NCBI RefSeq assembly: GCF_009650995.1
Contig: NZ_WHVV01000005.1
Location: forward strand, 1 to 64,000
Source: Sporosarcina cascadiensis
GTDB lineage: Bacteria > Bacillota > Bacilli > Bacillales_A > Planococcaceae
Reading direction: 5' to 3'
DNA length: 64,000 bases
Shown: positions 57,644 to 64,000 of the stretch, piece after piece
How the letters are laid out: the number at the start of each line of letters is the position of its first letter
Numbering within the stretch: position 1 is the stretch's first letter
Program-made: the position numbers and the translations under genes
The notes under the pieces: model-generated
The model's database searches: none
What the model saw: only the letters and a program-made list of their open reading frames with translations
Told to the model about the DNA's origin: nothing

Positions 57644-58423
57644 TTGAGTGAATTCATGACAATACAGGACTTTTCAAAAAGGACGGGTATTCCTAAGAGC
57701 ACCTTACGCTATTATGAAGCAGAAAAGCTGCTTTGTTCTGTCGATAGGAATGGCAGCGGGTACAGAATATATAGAGAAGATCAGGTATCAGTAGTAAATT
57801 TGATTTCTAGTTTACGTTTAGCTGATATTCCCATGAAAGAAATCAAACTGTACTTGAACGAAGAAAATAATACTAACCGTCAAGGCATGAAAAAGCACTG
57901 GATAGAAAATATAAGAATGAAACAGGAAATACTACACATCGGCCTTCAGTATTTGGAAAGTGACTCGTTACTAAATGAAATATACTTGATAGATAAAAAG
58001 CGTGAAACGATTATTTGGTTTTCTGTCCAATCGGAAAAAGGCGGGTTCAAGAATCACTTTCTAAAAAGAGCTCAAGAATTGAAGGTTAATAAAATATTGG
58101 TCGACAGTTGGTATTTGAAATATGTTTCTGGTGATGAATATGTTAAAGCGCACATTGGTTTTGGTATTTCTTGTGCGACAGACACCGACCGACTAACTGA
58201 AATCGAGTCAGTCGAGCGAATGGGGGAGGGGATTTATATAACAATGCCTTTTCATGATCCGATTGAACAGATACATGAGGGATACTATAAATTAATGGAT
58301 TATGCCATCCAGCATGAATGGATAGCTACCGGTCCCATAGTGGAATGGTATCGCGGTCCTCACTTCACCGAATTAGACCTAATTATGCCGGTAACTCAAA
58401 TGACGCGCAAGGAGGAGAAGTGA
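57644..58423 (+). CDS. MerR-family regulator with effector domain
   Basis: A 259-residue regulator. The N-terminal MerR helix-turn-helix reads TIQDFSKRTGIPKSTLRYYE, followed by SGYRIYREDQV and a dimerisation helix (about 75-125). The C-terminal 120 residues resemble a GyrI/BmrR-type ligand-binding domain, with the typical Tyr/Trp-rich segment near IVEWYRGPHF. The TTG at 57644 lies ten bases after AGGAGG; TTG 57635 is too close and ATG 57656 is an alternative. The next gene starts directly at its stop (TGAATG), so it probably regulates that enzyme in response to a small hydrophobic ligand. Confidence 0.85.
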   Translation: MSEFMTIQDFSKRTGIPKSTLRYYEAEKLLCSVDRNGSGYRIYREDQVSVVNLISSLRLADIPMKEIKLYLNEENNTNRQGMKKHWIENIRMKQEILHIGLQYLESDSLLNEIYLIDKKRETIIWFSVQSEKGGFKNHFLKRAQELKVNKILVDSWYLKYVSGDEYVKAHIGFGISCATDTDRLTEIESVERMGEGIYITMPFHDPIEQIHEGYYKLMDYAIQHEWIATGPIVEWYRGPHFTELDLIMPVTQMTRKEEK

Positions 58424-59455
58424 ATGGACAGTTATGAAGAGCTGGCTGTGAGAGTTGTAGAACTATCAGGAACCTATTATCAAATGGGTGTACAGCAGAG
58501 CAGAGAATTCAGCTCCTTCAATCATCTATGGAAAAATCGTTTTCAGTCCCGTATGAATGAACAAGCCGATGTGCAATGTGCAGAAGAGTTAGTGGGGAAA
58601 ATTGCTCCGTCTATTCTTCATGAATTACATGGTTTAGCGACCGGGCTAGAGCTGCCGGCAGAAGAAGTAATCAGGCTCTATAGCGGCTACAATATTGATT
58701 TTCCTGAGATGGGCTGTACTTCATTTGTGTGTGATGGCCACTATGTACGGAATTATGATTTCAGCCCCGCACTCTATGATGCCAGACTCGTGTTTACCAA
58801 TCCTAAAACTGGTTATGCAAGTGTCGGTTTTAGTCAGCAGGTAATCGGGAGGCTTGATGGTATGAATGAAAAGGGACTGGTGGCGGGTCTGCATTTTGTC
58901 TCAGCTGAACACAAGCAACCGGGATTCATCGCGACGACGATTGTTCGCATGCTCTTGGAGAAATGTGCCACTATTGAAGAGGCAATCAAGTTACTTGCAG
59001 AGATTCCACATGGATATTGCTATAATTATTCACTGACGGACCGGAGTAGGAAAAGTGTGATGATCGAAGCTGCTCCAGATAGTCAAGTGGTGAACAATAC
59101 TAATCCTTTAATCTGCACGAATCATTTTGAATCAGAAACTCTCAAAACGAAAAATCGTGAAAACATACAGAATTCCATTCAGCGCAAGAATTTTATAAGC
59201 AGTTTACAAGGGGAAGAACTGACGCCAAGCAGCTTGTACAGCCAATTTAATGACGGAGGTTCCCCTTTATTTTTCAAACAATATAAAGAATACTTCGGAA
59301 CGTTGCATACAGTTGTTTATTCACCAGCAGATTTATTACTTATGGTAGGTATCGGAGAAAATTGCGTTCCTGAAAAGTGGTCATTGCAGGAATTTTTAGA
59401 GGGGACTTTACTACTTCCTGAAAGTATTAAGGGCCAAATCAGGCATAAGACATAA
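58424..59455 (+). CDS. C45-family Ntn hydrolase (acyl-CoA:6-aminopenicillanate acyltransferase-like)
   Basis: A 343-residue protein of the peptidase C45/linear-amide hydrolase superfamily. The probable autoprocessing nucleophile is Cys in EMGCTSFVCDG near residue 98; residues in RNYDFSP and GRLDGMNEKGL match the family's substrate pocket and second half. No signal peptide is visible, so it is probably cytosolic. The family cleaves or transfers acyl groups on linear amides, including N-acyl amino acids and beta-lactam side chains; the substrate here is unknown. GGAGGAGAAG lies before the ATG, immediately after the MerR stop. Confidence 0.85.
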   Translation: MDSYEELAVRVVELSGTYYQMGVQQSREFSSFNHLWKNRFQSRMNEQADVQCAEELVGKIAPSILHELHGLATGLELPAEEVIRLYSGYNIDFPEMGCTSFVCDGHYVRNYDFSPALYDARLVFTNPKTGYASVGFSQQVIGRLDGMNEKGLVAGLHFVSAEHKQPGFIATTIVRMLLEKCATIEEAIKLLAEIPHGYCYNYSLTDRSRKSVMIEAAPDSQVVNNTNPLICTNHFESETLKTKNRENIQNSIQRKNFISSLQGEELTPSSLYSQFNDGGSPLFFKQYKEYFGTLHTVVYSPADLLLMVGIGENCVPEKWSLQEFLEGTLLLPESIKGQIRHKT

Positions 59456-59557
59456 GAGTCTGATGTGCTGCTCTGACCCTCGCATAAGACAATGAACGTA
59501 AAAACATACTATACTAAGAAGAACAACTGCAAACAGGAAAGGTATCAGGTGATCGCA

Positions 59558-60067
59558 TTGAATAATAACGATATATTAGCCCGTTTACGATACGCATTGG
59601 ATATAAAAGATGCTGCTATGGTCGAGATCTTTGAATTGGGCGGCGTGGAAACAACTAGACAGGAAGTCCGCGACATGCTGGCGAAAGCCAAAGACGATCA
59701 GGATTATGATTCACAGGAAAGTGAATATGTCAGAGAAATCGACAATCAGACGCTGGAATCGTTTCTGAATGGTCTGGTAACGCAGAAAAGAGGAAAGCAG
59801 GAAGGTCAATCGGAGAATACGCCGAATCAGTTCCTGATATCAGCCAATCATCGAAACAAAAATAACATTCTTCTCAAAAAACTGAAGATCGCACTTTCAC
59901 TTACAGGCGAAGATATGATGGAAATTTTACACGAAGCAGGCGTTGATTTATCAAAAAATGAATTGAGTGCAGTGCTGAGAAAAGAAGGACACCGGAATTA
60001 TAAAGAATGCGGCGACCGATATGCCAGAAACTTCCTAAAAGGATTGGCACTGCGTTATCGAGAATAA
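59558..60067 (+). CDS. DUF1456 protein (YehS-like)
   Basis: A 169-residue protein with two tandem copies of the DUF1456 unit: NNNDILARLRYALDIKDAAM near the start and NILLKKLKIALSLTGEDMME in the second half, each followed by an EI..L..AGVE/D segment. Function is unknown. The TTG at 59558 is chosen for AGGTGA at five bases and the family start; the open frame from 59492 adds 22 residues of unlikely sequence. It lies 20 bp before the Fic gene. Confidence 0.85.
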   Translation: MNNNDILARLRYALDIKDAAMVEIFELGGVETTRQEVRDMLAKAKDDQDYDSQESEYVREIDNQTLESFLNGLVTQKRGKQEGQSENTPNQFLISANHRNKNNILLKKLKIALSLTGEDMMEILHEAGVDLSKNELSAVLRKEGHRNYKECGDRYARNFLKGLALRYRE

Positions 60068-60087
60068 GCAAAAGAGGAGAGGACGGC

Positions 60088-60822
60088 ATGTTCGCGACGA
60101 TTGATGAAAAAAAGAGAAGGTTAGATGCGGCACGCCCATTACCTGAATATACGGTTCAAAGTCTAAGAGAAAAACTGTTCTTAGAGTGGACGTACAACTC
60201 CAATGCTATTGAAGGCAATACACTGACATTAAACGAGACGAAGGTAGTGCTTGAGGGAATAACAGTCGGTGGTAAAACTATGCGGGAGCACTTAGAAGTG
60301 ATTAATCACCGCGATGCGATTTCATATGTGGAAGAGATTGTGCATAAAGCGGACGCCATGTCAGAATGGCAGATTAAGAATTTGCACCGGCTTGTTTTGA
60401 AGGGAATCAACGACGAGTATGCGGGTGTCTATCGAAATCAGCAAGTATTTATTTCAGGCGCTCAGCATATACCGCCAGAGCCTTTTAAAATTCAAGAACA
60501 AATGGAACAGCTTCTTACTTGGTATCATGGGGCAGCACAAAGTCTGCATCCGATTACCAGAGCGGCCATGCTGCATGCAATATTCGTAGGAATTCATCCA
60601 TTTATCGATGGCAACGGAAGAACATCAAGACTGTTAATGAACTTGGAACTAATGAAGGCTGGTTATCCTCCTGTAATAATTAGAGTGGAAAGTCGTCTAA
60701 CTTATTACAATGCATTGGACGAAGCCCATACGACTGAAGATTATCAGGATTTTATTGATTTAGTGGCGGGGGAAGCAGAGTCTACACTGAACCTGTACGT
60801 AAAAGCAGTAAATTGTAGATAG
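60088..60822 (+). CDS. Fic family protein (AMP-transferase type)
   Basis: A 244-residue Fic protein. The active-site motif HPFIDGNGRTSR is complete (HxFx(D/E)GNGRxxR), which usually means nucleotidyl transfer, normally AMP, to a target hydroxyl. The inhibitory motif SNAIEGN near residue 34 is of the (S/T)xxxE(G/N) kind that blocks ATP binding in cis, so the enzyme should be autoinhibited. GAGGAGAGG precedes the ATG at 60088; an open frame from 60007 overlaps DUF1456 and is not supported. No antitoxin gene is adjacent, as expected for class II Fic proteins. Confidence 0.92.
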   Translation: MFATIDEKKRRLDAARPLPEYTVQSLREKLFLEWTYNSNAIEGNTLTLNETKVVLEGITVGGKTMREHLEVINHRDAISYVEEIVHKADAMSEWQIKNLHRLVLKGINDEYAGVYRNQQVFISGAQHIPPEPFKIQEQMEQLLTWYHGAAQSLHPITRAAMLHAIFVGIHPFIDGNGRTSRLLMNLELMKAGYPPVIIRVESRLTYYNALDEAHTTEDYQDFIDLVAGEAESTLNLYVKAVNCR

Positions 60823-60832
60823 ACGAATGTAG

Positions 60833-60870
60833 AGCACCTGGATCTTATAGTGAGATCACAGGTGCTTTTA
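60833..60870 (+). terminator. Terminator after the Fic gene
   Basis: AGCACCTG and CAGGTGCT with inner GATC pairing, followed by TTTTAG. Confidence 0.85.
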
Positions 60871-60897
60871 GCATTCAGCTAATCATTCATACACAAT

Positions 60898-61707
60898 CTA
60901 ATCTTGTTTCTTCTTCACCTGTTTCAACGTTGCCACAATCAAAAAGCTGACGATCACCAGCAGCAGCCACGAACTTAGCTTCCCGATCCCGACCAGATGC
61001 CAAGTCTCGCTTTGATTCGGGTATCTCCAGGCACCGAAAAATGTCGCGATATTTTCGGCCACCCAGATGAAAAATCCAATGAGTACAAATGAAAACGCGA
61101 TTGGCATACGGTAGCGGGTTTCGCCGACTTCATACGTTACCCATGACTGCCAGAAGACGATCAGCACGAGCGCAGACAGCCACCAGCGGATATCAATCCA
61201 GTAATGATGAGTGAAAAAGTTCAGATAGATGGCGGCAGCGAGCGGTGCAACGAGCCAAAGCGGCGGCCATTTCACCAAATCCACATGCAGCCTTCTCCAT
61301 GCCTGGCACAGATAACTGGCGACACTGGCATACATGAATCCGCTGTACAGCGGCACCCCGAGTATTTTGAAATAGCCTTCTTCCGGATACGACCAGGACC
61401 CCATATTCACTTTAAATATTTCCAGAGCCAGTCCAATTAAATGGAAAAGCGTAATGACTTTTAATTCATCGCGCGTTTCGAGGCCGGAACGCACCATCCA
61501 CCACTGCATGAGCAGGAAAATAATCAGCAGCCAGTCGTAGCGTGGCAGGAAAGGCAGAGGTATCACTTGGGTCAACGCCAATGAACCGAAAATAACAACC
61601 GGAAACAGACAGGACAGGGCCTGCTGCCAGCCAAAGCGGACGAGCTGCATCCATGCTGCTGCGATGGTAATTTTAATCGTTTTTTTCTGTGTCAAAGTTT
61701 TTTGCAT
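60898..61707 (-). CDS. DUF817 integral membrane protein
   Basis: A 269-residue protein with about eight membrane helices and many Trp residues (LLMQWWMVRSGLETRDELKV, NMGSWSYPEEGYFKILGVPL, WVAENIATFFGAWRYPNQ). These blocks match DUF817, a family without known function; the conserved acidic and aromatic residues at the helix ends hint at an enzyme or transporter. The ATG at 61707 is chosen with AAGGCGG upstream. Convergent with Fic and divergent from the cyclophilin gene. Confidence 0.85.
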   Translation of the reverse strand: MQKTLTQKKTIKITIAAAWMQLVRFGWQQALSCLFPVVIFGSLALTQVIPLPFLPRYDWLLIIFLLMQWWMVRSGLETRDELKVITLFHLIGLALEIFKVNMGSWSYPEEGYFKILGVPLYSGFMYASVASYLCQAWRRLHVDLVKWPPLWLVAPLAAAIYLNFFTHHYWIDIRWWLSALVLIVFWQSWVTYEVGETRYRMPIAFSFVLIGFFIWVAENIATFFGAWRYPNQSETWHLVGIGKLSSWLLLVIVSFLIVATLKQVKKKQD

Positions 61708-61858
61708 AGGACACCGCCTTTTTATCAAAATAGACCGAATTCTTTCTGGAAATTAGTATGACGATAGCTGAGCTGTTATGGTTCACTCTTTGTTGGGAAT
61801 TAGCTGGCTATCTGTTATATAATGAGTACGCACCATACATAAGGGAGTTGTAAAAAAT

Positions 61859-62560
61859 ATGTTCGTACGTAAAAAAACACTCTATTTACTATTCAGCTTA
61901 ACAGCGCTTGTCTTCTTGCTGATGGGCTGCGGATCAAAAACAGAAGAGGGAAAACTGGTAGAACAGGAAGTTCCGGAAGAGCCGGTAAACGAGCCTGAAG
62001 AAGTGAAGGAAAAAGCAGCAGATTATTCAGCAGACGTAGAAGAAAATCCAATCGTGACGATTACGATGGAAAACGATGAGAAGATCGTCTTGGAGCTAGA
62101 GCCCAAAGTAGCGCCGAACACGGTAGCGAACTTTGTTTCATTGGTGGAAGAAGGCTATTACGACGGATTGATTTTCCATCGTGTCATTCCAGGCTTCATG
62201 ATTCAGGGCGGAGATCCTTCAGGAAACGGTTCAGGCGGTCCAGGGTATTCAATTGACGGGGAATTTACGAATAACGGATTTGAAAACAATATGCTGCACG
62301 AGCGCGGTGTTCTGTCTATGGCCCGTACACAAGACCCGAACTCTGCCGGTTCACAGTTTTTCATTATGGCAGAAGATGTACCAGATCTTGATTCGGATTA
62401 TGCTTCATTCGGCAAGGTAATCGAGGGAATGGAAACAGTGGATGCCATCGTGGCTGCTGAAACAGATCCTTCAGACAAGCCTTTAAAGGATCAGAAAATG
62501 AAAACAGTTGAAGTGGATACAAAAGGTTTTGACTATCCGTCCCCAACAGTTAATAAGTAA
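61859..62560 (+). CDS. Cyclophilin-type peptidyl-prolyl isomerase, lipoprotein
   Basis: A 233-residue surface lipoprotein. The signal peptide ends in LLMGCGS (lipobox, Cys at about residue 22), followed by an acidic linker (about 25-60) and a cyclophilin domain with FHRVIPGFMIQGGDP, GVLSMARTQDPNSAGSQFFI and the final FGKVIEGMETVD. The catalytic Arg and Gln of cyclophilins are present in those blocks. It probably assists folding of exported proteins at the membrane outer face. GGGAG lies upstream of the ATG. The convergent membrane gene shares its terminator. Confidence 0.95.
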   Translation: MFVRKKTLYLLFSLTALVFLLMGCGSKTEEGKLVEQEVPEEPVNEPEEVKEKAADYSADVEENPIVTITMENDEKIVLELEPKVAPNTVANFVSLVEEGYYDGLIFHRVIPGFMIQGGDPSGNGSGGPGYSIDGEFTNNGFENNMLHERGVLSMARTQDPNSAGSQFFIMAEDVPDLDSDYASFGKVIEGMETVDAIVAAETDPSDKPLKDQKMKTVEVDTKGFDYPSPTVNK

Positions 62561-62568
62561 AACACACG

Positions 62569-62605
62569 AGGCTGCCCTTCAATAAAAAGGGCAGCCTGTA
62601 TTTTA
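62569..62605. terminator. Shared terminator of the cyclophilin and YczE-like genes
   Basis: AGGCTGCCCTT and AAGGGCAGCCT (11-bp perfect stem), with TATTTTATT after it on the plus strand; it also abuts the stop of the convergent gene. Confidence 0.88.
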
Positions 62606-63220
62606 TTCGTGCAGCGTCGGCTGAATGGTCATGGCTTTTATGTAGGGGATAAATAAACTAATAAACACGCCTGTGAAAAGTGCATTTACCAATGTACCAA
62701 TGCCGATTGCTCCGTCAAAAAAGAAAGCTATGATTACGAGAATAATACTGATAATAGCTCGTGCATACGTTGTACTTAATCCGGTTAACCTGGATAATAT
62801 TAGCATGGAACGATCCATGGGATTTGGTGCAAATGAAGATTGTAAATAAATTGCCACGCCCAAACCGATTAATACAATACCTAAGACTACGCATGTCCAC
62901 TGACCAATCCAAGTGTGCGGTACGATCCAGTCACGCAATAAAAATAACCACGCATCAATTCCAAGCCCTGTAACAAACGAAGTGATAAGTGCGTAATACT
63001 CCGGTCTTTTTTTATCAGCGATGGCGTTGCATAAAACCAGTGATGCTCCGACGACAATTTCCCAGCTGCCGATGGTCAAGCCGAATGTGCGGTACAAGCC
63101 GACGAGCAGTGCGTCAAACGGGGAAGCACCGAGCGCTGATTGTATGGTAAAGGTGATGCCTAATGTTAAAACAATCAGGCCGATGAGATAATTATGAAAT
63201 CCAGCCTGTAATAGTCGCAA
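62603..63220 (-). CDS. YczE/YyaS-type membrane protein (COG2364)
   Basis: A 205-residue protein with five membrane helices. The first carries GITFTIQSALGASPFDALLV, the family hallmark; VAIYLQSSFAPNPMDRSM and GIGTLVNALFTGVFISLF are its later repeats. YczE family members are of unknown function; B. subtilis YczE is needed for surfactin/bacillaene-related activity in some reports. The start is a TTG at 63220, ten bases after GAAGGAG. Divergent from the TatD gene. Confidence 0.85.
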   Translation of the reverse strand: MRLLQAGFHNYLIGLIVLTLGITFTIQSALGASPFDALLVGLYRTFGLTIGSWEIVVGASLVLCNAIADKKRPEYYALITSFVTGLGIDAWLFLLRDWIVPHTWIGQWTCVVLGIVLIGLGVAIYLQSSFAPNPMDRSMLILSRLTGLSTTYARAIISIILVIIAFFFDGAIGIGTLVNALFTGVFISLFIPYIKAMTIQPTLHE

Positions 63221-63308
63221 AATATTTCATCTCCTTCATATGACGCAATCTTCTCTTTTTTATTGTAACCTACATAGGTATAGCCTTCTATAGAAAGCGG
63301 GGATAATT

Positions 63309-64000
63309 ATGAACAGACGCCTGATCGATGCGCATATTCATTTGGATATGTACAGCGACGAAGAAAGAATCTTACTCCTGAAAGAGCTGGAAGCAAGTTA
63401 TGTCGATGCATTGGTTGCGGTTTCAAAAGATTTATCGTCTTCCCATCGACAACTGGAGTCCGCACGTTTCGACAGCCGAATTAAGGCGGCAATCGGCTGG
63501 CATCCAGAGCAAGCTGTACCAAGTGAAGAAGAACTGCAGGCGATCTTGAACTTGATTGATGAAAATCATCATCTTCTGACGACGGTCGGTGAAGTAGGGC
63601 TGCCTTATTATCTGCGGCAGAAAAAAGCAGATCTGGATTTGCTGCCTTATGTAAAAGCACTCGAGAAATTCATTCAAAAAGCTGCCCATACCAAGCTGCC
63701 AATCGTTCTGCATGCAGTCTACGAAGATGCAGCTGCCGTATGTGATTTATTGGAAGCCTATTCAATTATGTCTGCTCATTTTCATTGGTTCAAGGGGGAG
63801 GATGCGGTGCTGAAGCGAATTCTTGCAAATGGCTATGTCGTTTCGGTTACACCTGATGTGGTGTATAAAGAAAAGATCCAGCATATTGTCGAACAGACAC
63901 CGCTGTCACAGCTGATGGTGGAAACGGACGGACCCTGGCCATTTGAAGAGCGCTTTTCAGGTAAGCTTACACATCCTTCGATGATGCATGAGAGCGTACA
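63309..64000 (+). CDS. TatD-family metal-dependent hydrolase (3' end outside the window)
   Basis: 230 codons of an open frame that runs off the window. It begins MNRRLIDAHIHLDMYSDEER. The amidohydrolase metal-binding residues are visible: His pair in DAHIHLD, Glu in TVGEVGLP, His in IVLHAVYED and SAHFHWF, and Asp in METDGPWPFEE. TatD proteins are 3'-5' DNA exonucleases or D-tyrosyl-tRNA deacylase-like enzymes; the sequence departs enough from the main TatD group that the substrate is open. GGGGAT precedes the ATG. Confidence 0.88.
   Translation, partial: MNRRLIDAHIHLDMYSDEERILLLKELEASYVDALVAVSKDLSSSHRQLESARFDSRIKAAIGWHPEQAVPSEEELQAILNLIDENHHLLTTVGEVGLPYYLRQKKADLDLLPYVKALEKFIQKAAHTKLPIVLHAVYEDAAAVCDLLEAYSIMSAHFHWFKGEDAVLKRILANGYVVSVTPDVVYKEKIQHIVEQTPLSQLMVETDGPWPFEERFSGKLTHPSMMHESV

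Overview
The window is the replication-origin region of a low- to mid-GC, spore-forming Firmicute. Gene order (gyrA-gyrB-recF-yaaA-dnaN-dnaA | oriC | rpmH-rnpA-yidC-jag-mnmE-mnmG-rsmG-noc-parA-parB ... rpsF-ssb-rpsR ... gdpP-rplI-dnaC-walRKHIJ-htrA-rlmH) is that of Bacillales. Noc, YyaC, a fused glutathione synthetase (GshAB) and the dispersed repeats point to Planococcaceae, most likely Sporosarcina or a close relative; the genus is an inference. TTG starts are unusually frequent (dnaA, mnmE, noc, gdpP, dnaC, yycI, adhC and others). Layout: 1-138 is the leader and promoter of a minus-strand rRNA operon whose 16S gene lies just outside the window. 348-10297 (minus strand) holds a degenerate HD-GYP protein and the gyrA, gyrB, recF, yaaA, dnaN, dnaA block. 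The bipartite origin has a DnaA-box field at 10343-10658 and an unwinding element with DnaA-trios between dnaA and dnaN (8787-8856). 10717-24836 (plus strand) carries ribosome/RNase P/membrane insertase/tRNA-modification genes, then the segregation genes noc, parA and parB with two parS sites, a DUF554 protein, yyaC, an MscS channel, yyzM and ychF. 25012-29573 is a sigma-factor/ABC-transporter cassette between near-identical terminators. 30224-31527 is the S6/SSB/S18 operon; 32036-36776 is DUF2232-gdpP-rplI-dnaC; 36994-43802 is the WalRK operon with its regulators and HtrA; then a cluster of DnaA boxes and rlmH. Accessory part: the last 18 bp of rlmH recur 7.6 kb downstream (44667-44684 and 52242-52259), so 44685-52259 looks like a genomic island inserted at the rlmH 3' end, the site used by staphylococcal SCC elements. 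No recombinase is visible. The island carries an MDR-family oxidoreductase, a fragment that looks like the C-terminal sensor domain of a CBASS-type nucleotidyltransferase, a chemoreceptor behind a c-di-GMP-I riboswitch with a terminator, and an exported amidase with SLH repeats. Beyond it lie glutathione synthesis and glutathione-dependent formaldehyde oxidation (gshAB, fghA, adhC, with a divergent HxlR regulator and twin operators), then a MerR regulator with a C45-type Ntn hydrolase, DUF1456, Fic, DUF817, a cyclophilin lipoprotein, a YczE-like membrane protein and the start of a TatD-type nuclease. The most unusual non-coding structures are two arrays with a strict 21-nt period (13150-13296 and 31540-31780). 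Each lies just downstream of a terminator, and they share a degenerate CGCGCCAAAA motif; the second also carries repeated TGATCATA. I know of no described element that matches them.
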